A DNA stretch of 64,000 nt from Streptomyces roseifaciens (lineage in GTDB: Bacteria; Actinomycetota; Actinomycetes; Streptomycetales; Streptomycetaceae): contig NZ_LNBE01000004.1 in assembly GCF_001445655.1 (NCBI RefSeq), forward strand, positions 1,302,001 through 1,366,000. Reading direction: 5' to 3'. A model generated the notes under the pieces. It saw nothing but the letters and a program-made list of their open reading frames with translations, made no database searches and was not told where the DNA came from. Position 1 is the stretch's first letter. Every line of letters starts with the position of its first letter. Shown here one piece after another: positions 1-8,215 of this stretch. The position numbers and the translations under genes are program-made.

Positions 1-1
1 C

Positions 2-1345
2 CAGGAAGTCGTCGCCGGCGCCGTCGAGAAGGCGGGCATCACCGCCGCCGACGTCAAGGCCATCGGCATCACCAACCAGCGCGAGACCACGCTGCTGTGG
101 GACAAGAACACGGGCGAGCCGGTCTACAACGCCATCGTCTGGCAGGACACCCGCACCGACGCCCTGTGCAAGGAGCTCGGCCGCAACGTCGGCCAGGACC
201 GCTTCCGCCGTGAGACGGGCCTGCCGCTGGCCTCGTACTTCTCCGGCCCGAAGGTCCGCTGGCTGCTGGACAACGTCGAGGGCCTGCGCGAGCGCGCCGA
301 GGCCGGCGACATCCTCTTCGGCACCATGGACTCCTGGGTCATCTGGAACCTCACCGGTGGCACCGACGGCGGCGTTCACGTCACCGACGTCACCAACGCC
401 TCCCGCACGATGCTGATGAACCTCCGCAGCCTCGACTGGGACGACCGCATCCTGGAGTCGATGGAGATCCCGGCCGCCCTGCTGCCGGAGATCCGCTCCT
501 CCGCCGAGGTCTACGGCACCGCCAAGGGCGGCGCCCTCGCCGGCGTGCCCGTCGCCTCCGCGCTCGGCGACCAGCAGGCGGCCCTCTTCGGCCAGACCTG
601 CTTCTCCGAGGGCGAGGCCAAGTCGACCTACGGCACCGGCACGTTCATGCTGATGAACACCGGCGACGAGCCCGTCAACTCCTACAACGGCCTGCTGACC
701 ACCGTCGGCTACCGCATCGGCGACCAGAAGCCGGTCTACGCCCTCGAGGGCTCCATCGCCGTCACCGGCTCCCTCGTGCAGTGGATGCGCGACCAGATGG
801 GCCTGATCAAGAGCGCGGCCGAGATCGAGACGCTCGCCAGCTCCGTCGAGGACAACGGCGGCGCCTACTTCGTGCCGGCCTTCTCCGGCCTGTTCGCCCC
901 CTACTGGCGCTCCGACGCGCGCGGTGTCATCGCGGGCCTGACCCGCTACGTCACCAAGGCGCACATCGCCCGCGCCGTGCTCGAGGCCACCGCCTGGCAG
1001 ACCCGCGAGATCACCGACGCCATGACCAAGGACTCGGGCGTCGAGCTGACCGCACTCAAGGTCGACGGCGGCATGACCTCCAACAACTTGCTGATGCAGA
1101 CGCTCTCGGACTTCCTGGACGCACCCGTCGTGCGCCCGATGGTCGCCGAGACCACCTGCCTCGGCGCTGCCTACGCCGCCGGCCTCGCCGTCGGCTTCTG
1201 GCCGGACACCGACGCGCTGCGCGCCAACTGGCGCCGGGCCGCCGAGTGGACCCCCCGCATGGACGCGGACACGCGTGACCGCGAGTACAAGAACTGGCTC
1301 AAGGCCGTCGAGCGGACCATGGGCTGGATCGAGGACGAGGAGTAA
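2..1345 (+). CDS. glpK: Glycerol kinase (5' end truncated by window edge)
   Basis: ATP-dependent phosphorylation of glycerol to sn-glycerol 3-phosphate in the cytosol. The reading frame is open from the first bases of the window, so the start and the N-terminal part of the FGGY kinase fold lie outside. The visible part begins just before the family block GITNQRETT followed by WQDTR. Further on come the [10 protein letters not shown] block, the YGTGTFML segment and the C-terminal [13 protein letters not shown]-binding block, all typical of GlpK rather than of other sugar kinases. It ends two bases before glpD, so the two form one transcription unit. In Streptomyces this pair belongs to the gyl operon, normally with a glycerol facilitator and an IclR-type regulator upstream; neither is visible here. 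Confidence 0.95.
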   Translation, partial: QEVVAGAVEKAGITAADVKAIGITNQRETTLLWDKNTGEPVYNAIVWQDTRTDALCKELGRNVGQDRFRRETGLPLASYFSGPKVRWLLDNVEGLRERAEAGDILFGTMDSWVIWNLTGGTDGGVHVTDVTNASRTMLMNLRSLDWDDRILESMEIPAALLPEIRSSAEVYGTAKGGALAGVPVASALGDQQAALFGQTCFSEGEAKSTYGTGTFMLMNTGDEPVNSYNGLLTTVGYRIGDQKPVYALEGSIAVTGSLVQWMRDQMGLIKSAAEIETLASSVEDNGGAYFVPAFSGLFAPYWRSDARGVIAGLTRYVTKAHIARAVLEATAWQTREITDAMTKDSGVELTALKVDGGMTSNNLLMQTLSDFLDAPVVRPMVAETTCLGAAYAAGLAVGFWPDTDALRANWRRAAEWTPRMDADTRDREYKNWLKAVERTMGWIEDEE

Positions 1346-1347
1346 TC

Positions 1348-2955
1348 ATGACAACCCCGCAGAGCGTTCCGACCCTGGGAACGCACCCGGCTGCCGGCGC
1401 CAACCCGGGCCGCGCCGAGACCCGGGAACGGCTGTCCAAGGCGACGTACGACCTCCTGGTGATCGGTGGCGGCATCCTGGGCACTTCGGTGGCCTGGCAC
1501 GCTGCGCAGTCCGGTCTGCGGGTCGCGATGGTGGACGCCGGCGACTTCGCCGGCGCCACCTCCTCCGCCTCCTCCAAGCTCGTCCACGGCGGTCTGCGCT
1601 ACCTGCAGACCGGCGCGGTCAAGCTGGTCGCGGAGAACCACCACGAGCGCCGGGTGCTGGCCAAGGACGTGGCCCCGCACCTGGTCAACCCGCTCACCTT
1701 CTACCTGCCCGTGTACAAGGGCGGCCCGGTCGGCGCGGCCAAGCTCGGCGCCGGTGTCTTCGCCTACTCGGCGCTGTCCGCCTTCGGCGACGGCGTCGGC
1801 AAGGTGATCTCCCCGGCCAAGGCCAAGGCCGACAACCCCGGTCTGCGCACGGACAACCTGAAGGCCGTCGCGGTCTACTACGACCACCAGATGAACGACT
1901 CCCGCGTGGCCGTCATGACGGTCCGCGCGGCGGTCGAGTCCGGTGCCGTCGTCCTCAACCACGCCGAGGTGACCGGCCTGCGCTTCACGCACGGCAAGGT
2001 CACCGGCGCGGAGCTCAAGGACCGCATGGACGGTTCGGAGTTCGGCATCGACGCGCGCGTCGTCCTCAACGCCACCGGCCCGTGGGTGGACCACCTGCGG
2101 AAGCTGGAAGACAAGGGCGCCGCGCCGTCGATCCGCCTCTCCAAGGGCGCGCACATCGTGATGAAGCGCAAGTCGCCGTGGAAGGCCGCCATGGCCACCC
2201 CGATCGACAAGTACCGCATCACCTTCGCCCTGCCGTGGGAGGACCAGCTGCTGCTGGGCACCACCGACACCCAGTACGAGGGTGACCCGGCGGACGTGCG
2301 CGCCACGGAGGAGGACATCCAGCAGATCCTCGACGAGGCGGCGTTCTCCATCCAGGACGCGGACCTCGACCGCGACCTGATGACGTACGCCTTCGCCGGT
2401 CTGCGCGTGCTGCCCGGCGGCCCGGGCGACGTCTCCCAGGCCAAGCGCGAGACGGTCGTCTCCGAGGGCAAGGGCGGCATGCTGTCCGTCGCCGGCGGCA
2501 AGTGGACCACCTACCGCCACATCGGCCGTACGGTCATGAAGAAGCTCGCCCAGGTGCCCGGCAGCCCGCTGACCGAGGACATGGAGCCCATCTCCAGCCT
2601 GGTCCGCCGCACCCCGCTGCCCGGTGTCGCGAACCCCAACGCGGTCGCCCACCGCCTGCTCGTCGACCGCGAGCCCGGCGCCCGCATGGACCCGCTGACC
2701 GCCCGCCACCTCGCCTCGCACTACGGCTCGCTGTCCTTCGACATCGCGCGCCTGGCCAACGAGAACCCCGAGCTCGGCGAGCGCATCCACCCCGACGGCC
2801 CGGAGATCTGGGCCCAGGTCGTCTACGCCCGCGACCACGAGTGGGCCGAGACCGTCGACGACGTCCTGCGTCGCCGCACGACCCTGACCATCCGCGGCCT
2901 GGACGACGAGAACGTCCGCGCCCGGGTGAAGGACATGCTGGCCGACAAGGGCTGA
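1348..2955 (+). CDS. glpD: Aerobic glycerol-3-phosphate dehydrogenase
   Basis: FAD-dependent oxidation of glycerol 3-phosphate to dihydroxyacetone phosphate, passing electrons to the quinone pool at the membrane. The 535-residue product has the dinucleotide-binding glycine motif GGGILG at residues 40-45. It is followed by the GATSSASSKLVHGGLRYL block and, near residue 390, the GGKWTTYRH block, both diagnostic of the GlpD family; a C-terminal DAO-type cap domain follows. The ATG lies two bases after the glpK stop, with a GA-rich ribosome site inside the end of glpK, so expression is coupled. A strong 16-bp terminator hairpin begins 20 nt downstream and closes the unit. The roughly 30-residue N-terminal extension before the FAD fold is ordinary for actinobacterial members. 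Confidence 0.96.
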   Translation: MTTPQSVPTLGTHPAAGANPGRAETRERLSKATYDLLVIGGGILGTSVAWHAAQSGLRVAMVDAGDFAGATSSASSKLVHGGLRYLQTGAVKLVAENHHERRVLAKDVAPHLVNPLTFYLPVYKGGPVGAAKLGAGVFAYSALSAFGDGVGKVISPAKAKADNPGLRTDNLKAVAVYYDHQMNDSRVAVMTVRAAVESGAVVLNHAEVTGLRFTHGKVTGAELKDRMDGSEFGIDARVVLNATGPWVDHLRKLEDKGAAPSIRLSKGAHIVMKRKSPWKAAMATPIDKYRITFALPWEDQLLLGTTDTQYEGDPADVRATEEDIQQILDEAAFSIQDADLDRDLMTYAFAGLRVLPGGPGDVSQAKRETVVSEGKGGMLSVAGGKWTTYRHIGRTVMKKLAQVPGSPLTEDMEPISSLVRRTPLPGVANPNAVAHRLLVDREPGARMDPLTARHLASHYGSLSFDIARLANENPELGERIHPDGPEIWAQVVYARDHEWAETVDDVLRRRTTLTIRGLDDENVRARVKDMLADKG

Positions 2956-2974
2956 CCCGCCCGTAGCGCCGCAG

Positions 2975-3011
2975 CCTCGGGGGAAGGACGCCGCCCGTCC
3001 TTCCCCCGAGG
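2975..3011 (+). terminator. Intrinsic terminator of glpKD
   Basis: Perfect 16-bp inverted repeat (2975-2990 with 2996-3011) around a 5-nt loop, followed by a pyrimidine-rich stretch starting CGTTCTCTTT. It lies 20 nt after the glpD stop. Confidence 0.85.
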
Positions 3012-3050
3012 CGTTCTCTTTCGGCCACACCGCAACTGACCTGCTGCTTT

Positions 3051-3082
3051 TCTCGTCCCTACAGAAAACGAGGGGGACGAGA
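3051..3082 (+). promoter_or_regulatory. Possible ribosome-site-sequestering hairpin before the GH18-like gene
   Basis: TCTCGTCCC at 3051-3059 is complementary to GGGACGAGA at 3074-3082. The right arm contains part of the purine-rich ribosome site and the first base of the ATG, so the fold would hide the translation start. No experimental support; the arms could be coincidental in GC-rich DNA. Confidence 0.3.
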
Positions 3083-4146
3083 TGAAGAATCGGGCCGGCC
3101 GGTCCCTGGCGGCCAGGGTGCGCGCGTGGCGTCCCCGCCGGAAGACGCTGGTACGCGTGGCACTCGCGCTGGCCCTGGTGGTGCTGGCGCCCGTCGTCGC
3201 CGCGGGCAGCGCCCTGCGGGCGTCCTACGCCGGATCACCTGCGGAGGACGCCGTCACCCGCGGCCGGGACGCCGTGTGGCTGGGCCACGCCTGGCTCGAC
3301 GGACGGCGCGGCCCGGCGGACCTCGCCGCTCTCAAGCGCCGGCTCGACGGCACGGGCATGCGCGACCTCTACGTCCACGCGGGCCCGCTGGAGCACGACG
3401 GCACCCTGCCCGCCACCGCGTACGCGAACTCGCGCAAGCTGGTCGACTCCCTGCACCGCGAACTGCCCGGCATCCGCGTCCAGGCGTGGCTCGGCGACAA
3501 GCTCGTGCGCCCGGGCGAGGGCAGCAACGGCCTGCGCCTGGACTCGGCGCCCGCGCGGGCCGCCGTGGTGGAGAGCGCCCGGCAGGTCATGCGGGCCGGC
3601 TTCGAGGGCGTCCACCTCGACGTCGAGCCCGTGCGCACCGGCGACCGCGACTTCCTCACCCTGCTGGACGCCCTGCACCCTGCCGTGCGGTCCGCCGGGG
3701 GAGTGCTGTCGATCGCGGCCCAGCAGATCGACCCGGTGCCCGCGATGCACGCCGCGGCGCACTTCGTGGGCAGCCCCAAGTGGTGGACCCAGCGCTATTT
3801 CGGCCAGGTCGCGCGCCGCACCGACCAGATCGCGATGATGTCCTACGACACCGCGCTGCCGATCGAGAGCCTCTACGGCGGCTACGTCGCGCGCCAGACG
3901 GAACTCGCCCTGCAGGTCACGCCGGCCGGTACCGACCTGCTCATGGGCCTGCCCTTCTACCACACCGACGACATGGGCCACCACGGTCACGCCGAGACGG
4001 CCGCGGCGGCCGTGCGCGGCGCCCGGCTCGGCCTGACCCGCGAGGACCGGGACCGCAAGCGCTTCGGGCTCGCGCTCTACGTCGACTTCGCGGCCACCGA
4101 GGACGACTGGCGTGCCTACCGGACCGGCTGGGGAGCAAGGGGCTGA
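3082..4146 (+). CDS. Membrane-anchored GH18-like (TIM-barrel) protein
   Basis: 354 residues. A basic N-terminus is followed by one hydrophobic segment (about residues 27-47), giving a signal anchor with the rest outside the cell. The extracytoplasmic part looks like a small TIM barrel of the GH18 superfamily: GFEGVHLDVEPV near residue 175 resembles the DxxDxE catalytic strand, and MMSYD near residue 252 resembles the next conserved strand. LVDSLHRELPGIRVQAWLG is an earlier beta/alpha unit. A sugar-hydrolase role is therefore plausible, but the substrate is unknown and the acid residue assignment is by eye. ATG 3082 is preceded by a GAGGGGGA ribosome site. It lies alone between the glpKD terminator and the PAC2 gene. 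I do not recall it as part of the conserved Streptomyces order, so it may be a lineage-specific insertion. Confidence 0.6.
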   Translation: MKNRAGRSLAARVRAWRPRRKTLVRVALALALVVLAPVVAAGSALRASYAGSPAEDAVTRGRDAVWLGHAWLDGRRGPADLAALKRRLDGTGMRDLYVHAGPLEHDGTLPATAYANSRKLVDSLHRELPGIRVQAWLGDKLVRPGEGSNGLRLDSAPARAAVVESARQVMRAGFEGVHLDVEPVRTGDRDFLTLLDALHPAVRSAGGVLSIAAQQIDPVPAMHAAAHFVGSPKWWTQRYFGQVARRTDQIAMMSYDTALPIESLYGGYVARQTELALQVTPAGTDLLMGLPFYHTDDMGHHGHAETAAAAVRGARLGLTREDRDRKRFGLALYVDFAATEDDWRAYRTGWGARG

Positions 4147-4261
4147 GGAAGAGCCCGTACAGGGGCTGCGACCGGGCAGCGGGGAAGCCGTAGTCTTGTG
4201 GTCGCACAACAGAGCAGCAACAAAAGCACTGCAGAACAGATTGCAGAGAAGGAGGCGCTGG

Positions 4262-5236
4262 GTGATCGAGCTTGAGGGGGTACCCGAGCTGATCGACCCG
4301 GTCATGATCTGTGCCTTCGAGGGCTGGAACGACGCGGGGGACGCCGCCTCCAGCGCGGTCGCGCACCTGGACCGGGAGTGGAAGGGCGAGGTCTTCGGCG
4401 CGCTCGACGCCGAGGACTACTACGACTTCCAGGTCAACCGCCCCACGGTCTGGCTCGACGGCGGCGTCCGCAAGATCACGTGGCCGACGACCAGGCTGTC
4501 CGTCGTGCGCACCGGAGGCGGCGAGGGCAAGGGCGCGCCCCGCGACCTCGTCCTGGTGCGCGGCATCGAGCCCAGCATGCGCTGGCGCTCGTTCTGCAAC
4601 GAGATCCTGGGCTTCGCCCACGAGCTCGGCGTGGAGCTGGTGGTCGTCCTGGGCTCGCTGCTCGGGGACACCCCGCACACCCGGCCCGTTCCGGTCAGCG
4701 GCGTCACCTCCGATCCGGACCTCGCACGGACCATGGATCTGGAGGAGTCCCGCTACGAGGGCCCGACCGGGATCGTCGGCATCCTCCAGGAGGCCTGCAC
4801 CCACGCCGGCGTCCCGGCGGTGAGCCTGTGGGCGGCCGTCCCGCACTACGTCTCCCAGCCGCCCAACCCGAAGGCCACCCTGGCGCTGCTGAACCGCCTG
4901 GAGGACCTGATCGACCTGCGCATCCCGCTCGGCGAGCTGCCGGAGGACGCGCGGGCCTGGCAGCTGGGGGTCGACCAGCTGGCCGCGGAGGACAGCGAGG
5001 TCGCGGAGTACGTGCAGTCCCTGGAGGAGGCGCGCGACACGGCGGACCTGCCGGAGGCCTCCGGCGAGGCCATCGCCCGCGAGTTCGAGCGCTACCTGCG
5101 CCGCCGCGACCCGCAGCAGGGCGACGGCTCGTACCTGCGCGACACCACCAGCGGGCGCACGCGCCCGCAGCGGCAGCCCAAGGACGAGGCGGCGGCGCCC
5201 GAGGAGGAGACCGAGGGGCCCGAGGACGAGGCCTGA
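4262..5236 (+). CDS. PAC2-family protein (ParJ-like candidate)
   Basis: 324 residues. The N-terminus VIELEGVPELIDPVMICAFEGWNDAGDAAS is the hallmark of actinobacterial PAC2 proteins, named after proteasome assembly chaperone 2 of eukaryotes. A second conserved block is LVVVLGSLLGDTPHTRPVPVSG. From memory, Streptomyces coelicolor ParJ (SCO1662), reported to modulate ParA polymerisation, is the protein next to glpD, so this is a candidate orthologue; I could not check that. GTG 4262 is chosen because AGAAGGAGG sits about 5 nt upstream and homology starts there; the upstream in-frame ATG at 4112 would overlap the previous gene. The C-terminal 40 residues are acidic and low in complexity. A TAGTCT -10-like hexamer lies at 4191-4196. 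Confidence 0.85.
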   Translation: MIELEGVPELIDPVMICAFEGWNDAGDAASSAVAHLDREWKGEVFGALDAEDYYDFQVNRPTVWLDGGVRKITWPTTRLSVVRTGGGEGKGAPRDLVLVRGIEPSMRWRSFCNEILGFAHELGVELVVVLGSLLGDTPHTRPVPVSGVTSDPDLARTMDLEESRYEGPTGIVGILQEACTHAGVPAVSLWAAVPHYVSQPPNPKATLALLNRLEDLIDLRIPLGELPEDARAWQLGVDQLAAEDSEVAEYVQSLEEARDTADLPEASGEAIAREFERYLRRRDPQQGDGSYLRDTTSGRTRPQRQPKDEAAAPEEETEGPEDEA

Positions 5237-5345
5237 GGCAGCGGCCGGCGGCGCCGACGGGGCCCGGGGGAGGGTCCCCGAAGTGACGAATCCCCGATAT
5301 CGAAGAGACGTCCGCAACCGTCCGCCGTACACTTGTCGGTCCGGT

Positions 5346-5393
5346 GAAGGCCGGTTCGTACAACCCCGTGAGGGGCTGCGCGAGCCGGCCTTC
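5346..5393 (+). promoter_or_regulatory. Structured leader or terminator with a GNRA-capped inner stem
   Basis: Outer arms 5346-5358 and 5381-5393 form a 13-bp stem with one G-U pair. Inside it CCCC-GTGA-GGGG (5364-5375) forms a 4-bp stem closed by a GTGA (GNRA) tetraloop. The element lies between the PAC2 and HAD genes, 26 nt before the HAD start, so it is either a terminator of the former or a leader structure of the latter. Confidence 0.4.
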
Positions 5394-5419
5394 TCGTCCC
5401 CTCAGGAGGTGTGCCCCGG

Positions 5420-6133
5420 ATGACCAGCAGCATTCCCGCCGCCCCGCCGCGTGCGGCCGCAGGTTCGGCTCTGCAGGCGGTCCTGCTCGACATGGACGGC
5501 ACCCTCGTCGACACCGAGGGCTTCTGGTGGGAAGTGGAGGTCGCCGTCTTCGCCGAGCTGGGCCACCAGCTGCTGGAGGAGTGGCGCGAGGTCGTCGTCG
5601 GCGGCCCCATGACGCGCAGCGCCTCCTTCCTCATCCGGGCCACCGGCGCGAAGATCGCCGTGACGGAGCTGTCCGTCCTGCTGAACCGGCGCTTCTCCGA
5701 GATGATCGGGCGCGGCGTGCCGCTGATGCCGGGCGCCCGCAGACTCCTCGCCGAGCTCGCCGCGCACAAGATCCCCACCGCGCTGGTCTCGGCCTCGCAC
5801 CGGGAGATCATCGACCGCGTGCTGCTGTCGCTGGGCCCGGAGAACTTCACCCTGACCGTCGCGGGCGACGAGCTGGAGCGCACCAAGCCGCACCCCGACC
5901 CGTATCTGCTGGCGGCCGCCCGGCTCGGGGCGGAGCCGGGCCGGTGCGCGGTCGTGGAGGACACCCTGACCGGGGTGACGGCCGGGGAGGCGGCCGGCTG
6001 CCGGGTGGTGGCGGTGCCGTCGGTGGCCCCCATCCCGCCCGCCGCCGGGCGGACCGTCGTGGGCTCCCTCGAGGAAGTGGATCTCGGTTTTCTCCGGGGG
6101 CTGATCACGGGAATGCACTCTCCCGTGCACTGA
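5420..6133 (+). CDS. HAD-superfamily phosphatase / beta-phosphoglucomutase-like
   Basis: 237-residue cytosolic HAD hydrolase of subfamily I. Motif I is DMDGTLVDTEG with nucleophile D24 and D26. Motif II Ser/Thr lies in ALVSASHREII, the motif III Lys in ERTKPHPDPYLLAA, and motif IV in CAVVEDTLTG. A helical cap lies between motifs I and II. Such proteins hydrolyse small phosphometabolites, and the substrate cannot be read from sequence. ATG 5420 is preceded by AGGAGG with a 10-nt gap; the upstream GTG at 5411 would sit directly on the ribosome site. In several actinobacteria this gene lies close to mshC and the PAC2 gene, but mshC is not seen here. A long intergenic region follows. Confidence 0.85.
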   Translation: MTSSIPAAPPRAAAGSALQAVLLDMDGTLVDTEGFWWEVEVAVFAELGHQLLEEWREVVVGGPMTRSASFLIRATGAKIAVTELSVLLNRRFSEMIGRGVPLMPGARRLLAELAAHKIPTALVSASHREIIDRVLLSLGPENFTLTVAGDELERTKPHPDPYLLAAARLGAEPGRCAVVEDTLTGVTAGEAAGCRVVAVPSVAPIPPAAGRTVVGSLEEVDLGFLRGLITGMHSPVH

Positions 6134-6546
6134 GCGTGCCCCGGGGAAAGTTCAAGGAACTCTGGGCGTCGGAACGAGTGTTTTCCGTGACGAATGCAGT
6201 GACCTAATTCCCACAGCCCGCCGGAAGTCGCCCGAGTGACCTTCGTCACCGCATCCGGCGGCGGTGCGTGCGGGACCGGTCACCCGGTGACGCCCCCGCG
6301 AGGGTTGAAGCGCACCCTTGTGTCCGGATTGATGATCGTGTGCGTGGATCGTTCCGGCGTCCGGATATCGCAGATCGCCTCCCTTGTTATCACCGCGTGA
6401 TATCGCGTCAACTTCTCCGTGTTCCGGCGGCAGTGGCCCCCGGCACTAATCTTTTCGCGAGAACTTCACGGCTTGCCCGTGGGCCCGCGCACCGGTCGCC
6501 GGTAGGGTCCCGGGAACCGAACGCACCACAGGGAGAACCCCACACA
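6134..6546 (+). other. 413-nt intergenic region upstream of the solute-binding protein genes
   Basis: No coding sequence is supported. It holds several inverted repeats: TATCAC-CGC-GTGATA (6388-6402), GTGAC-CTTC-GTCAC at about 6236-6249, and the direct repeat GATATCGC (6364-6371 and 6399-6406) flanking the first. TTGAAG at 6305-6310 is a weak -35 candidate. The TATCAC palindrome is the best operator candidate for the downstream lipoprotein gene. Confidence 0.45.
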
Positions 6547-8145
6547 ATGAACCGCAAGACGTTGGTGCTGCCTACCGTGGCAGCCCTGCTGGCCCCCGTG
6601 CTCGTCGCCTGTGGCGGGAGCGACGGAGCCGGCAAGGGCAACGGCGCCATCGTCATCGGCACCACCGACCGGTTCGAGGAGACCACGGACGCCCCCGCGC
6701 CCTTCGATCCGGCCGCCGCGTACGACATCGGCGCGTGGAACGTTCTCCACAGCACTTTCCAGACACTTCTGCGGCTGCCCCGCTCCGGCACCGCCCCCGT
6801 CGCCGACGCCGCCTCCAAGTGCTCCTTCGGCGACCGCAAGAGCGAGCAGTTCCGCTGCACCCTGCGCAGCGGCCTGAAGTTCTCCAACGGCCACGCGCTC
6901 ACCGCCGAGGACGTCAAGTTCTCCATCGACCGCGCCCGCGCCATCAACTTCGAGAACGGCCCGGTCTCGCTGCTCAGCAACATCGACCGGGTGGAGACGC
7001 CGAGCGAGCTCGAGGTCGTCTTCCAGCTGAAGTCGCCCGACGCGACGTTCCCGCAGAAGATCGCGACCCCGGCCGCCGCCATCGTCGACGCCGAGTCCTA
7101 CGACAAGAACAAGCTCGACAACGGCTTCAAGGTCGTCGGCTCCGGTCCGTACACGCTGCAGACCGAGGAGAAGGACGGCCGCGTCGTCAAGGCCGTGCTC
7201 AACAAGAACAAGAACTACCAGGGCGTCGTCCAGCTGCAGAACGACAAGGTCGAGATGCGCTTCTACGACGACGCCACCGCGATGGAGAAGGCCCTCATGG
7301 CCGGCGACATCGACATCATGAACCGCACCCTGTCGCCCGAGCAGGTCAACCGCCTGCGCACGGACGCCGGCAAGGACGTGCGCCTGCTCGAGGCCCCCGG
7401 CCAGGAGATCAGCTACCTCGCCTTCAACACCGACGACCCGTCGGTGAAGAACAAGGCGGTCCGCCAGGCCGTGGCCCAGGTCGTCGACCGCGCGGCGCTG
7501 GCCCGCGACTCCTACGGCCGCACGAACGACCCGCTGTACTCGCTCGTGCCCATGGGCATCACCGGGCACCAGAACTCGTTCTCCAACAAGTACGGTGACC
7601 CCAGCGCCGAGAAGGCCCGCAACATCCTGCGGGCCGGCAACGTGAGCACCCCGGTGCCGCTGACCCTCAGCTACACCACCGACCACTACGGTGAGACGAC
7701 CGAGAAGTCCTTCAAGGCCCTGCAGAAGCAGCTGAACGGCAGCGGGCTGTTCAACGTCAAGCTCCAGGGCGTGAAGTGGTCGGAGTTCCGTCCCGAGGCC
7801 GCGGCGGGCAAGTACGCCGCCTACGGCATGGGCTGGTTCCCCGACTTCCCGGACCCCGACAACTTCGTCGCCCCGTTCATCGGCCGGGACAACTTCCTCC
7901 GCTCGCCGTACCGCAACAGCAAGATCAGCAACGAGCTGATCCCCGAGTCCCGCGAGGCATCCCAGCGCGAGGCCGCCGCGAAGTACTTCCAGCAGGCACA
8001 GGACATCGTCGCCGAGGAGGTGCCGGTGCTGCCGCTGTGGCAGGGCAAGCAGTACGTGGCGACCCGGGGGAACGTCACCGGTGCCGAGTGGGCGCTCAAC
8101 TCCGCCTCCGAGATGCAGCCGTGGGAACTGGCCCGCGGCGCGTGA
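6547..8145 (+). CDS. Family-5 ABC substrate-binding lipoprotein (peptide/opine type)
   Basis: 532-residue extracellular solute-binding lipoprotein of the SBP_bac_5 (DppA/OppA-like) family. The signal peptide ends in a lipobox VLVAC with lipidated C22, so the protein is tethered to the outer face of the membrane. Family blocks include FSNGHALTAEDVKFSIDRA near residue 118, PLYSLVPMGITGH near 330, and YPDFPDPDNF-type sequence near 435. ATG 6547 is chosen because a signal peptide follows at once and AGGGAGA precedes it; a longer open frame upstream encodes no signal peptide. The next gene is a clear paralogue, giving a tandem duplication. No permease or ATPase gene is adjacent, so it must share a transporter encoded elsewhere or act as a sensor. 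Peptides are the most likely ligands, but this is inference. Confidence 0.9.
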   Translation: MNRKTLVLPTVAALLAPVLVACGGSDGAGKGNGAIVIGTTDRFEETTDAPAPFDPAAAYDIGAWNVLHSTFQTLLRLPRSGTAPVADAASKCSFGDRKSEQFRCTLRSGLKFSNGHALTAEDVKFSIDRARAINFENGPVSLLSNIDRVETPSELEVVFQLKSPDATFPQKIATPAAAIVDAESYDKNKLDNGFKVVGSGPYTLQTEEKDGRVVKAVLNKNKNYQGVVQLQNDKVEMRFYDDATAMEKALMAGDIDIMNRTLSPEQVNRLRTDAGKDVRLLEAPGQEISYLAFNTDDPSVKNKAVRQAVAQVVDRAALARDSYGRTNDPLYSLVPMGITGHQNSFSNKYGDPSAEKARNILRAGNVSTPVPLTLSYTTDHYGETTEKSFKALQKQLNGSGLFNVKLQGVKWSEFRPEAAAGKYAAYGMGWFPDFPDPDNFVAPFIGRDNFLRSPYRNSKISNELIPESREASQREAAAKYFQQAQDIVAEEVPVLPLWQGKQYVATRGNVTGAEWALNSASEMQPWELARGA

Positions 8146-8215
8146 GGCACTCAGCCGTCAGACCGGTTCTGCCGACGACCTGTTCACGATTTGTTCAGAG
8201 ACGAACAAGGAAACT

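Noticed and set aside
4112..4261. Upstream ATG for the PAC2 protein
   Set aside because: It would overlap the preceding gene, adds non-conserved residues and lacks a ribosome site, while GTG 4262 has AGAAGGAGG.
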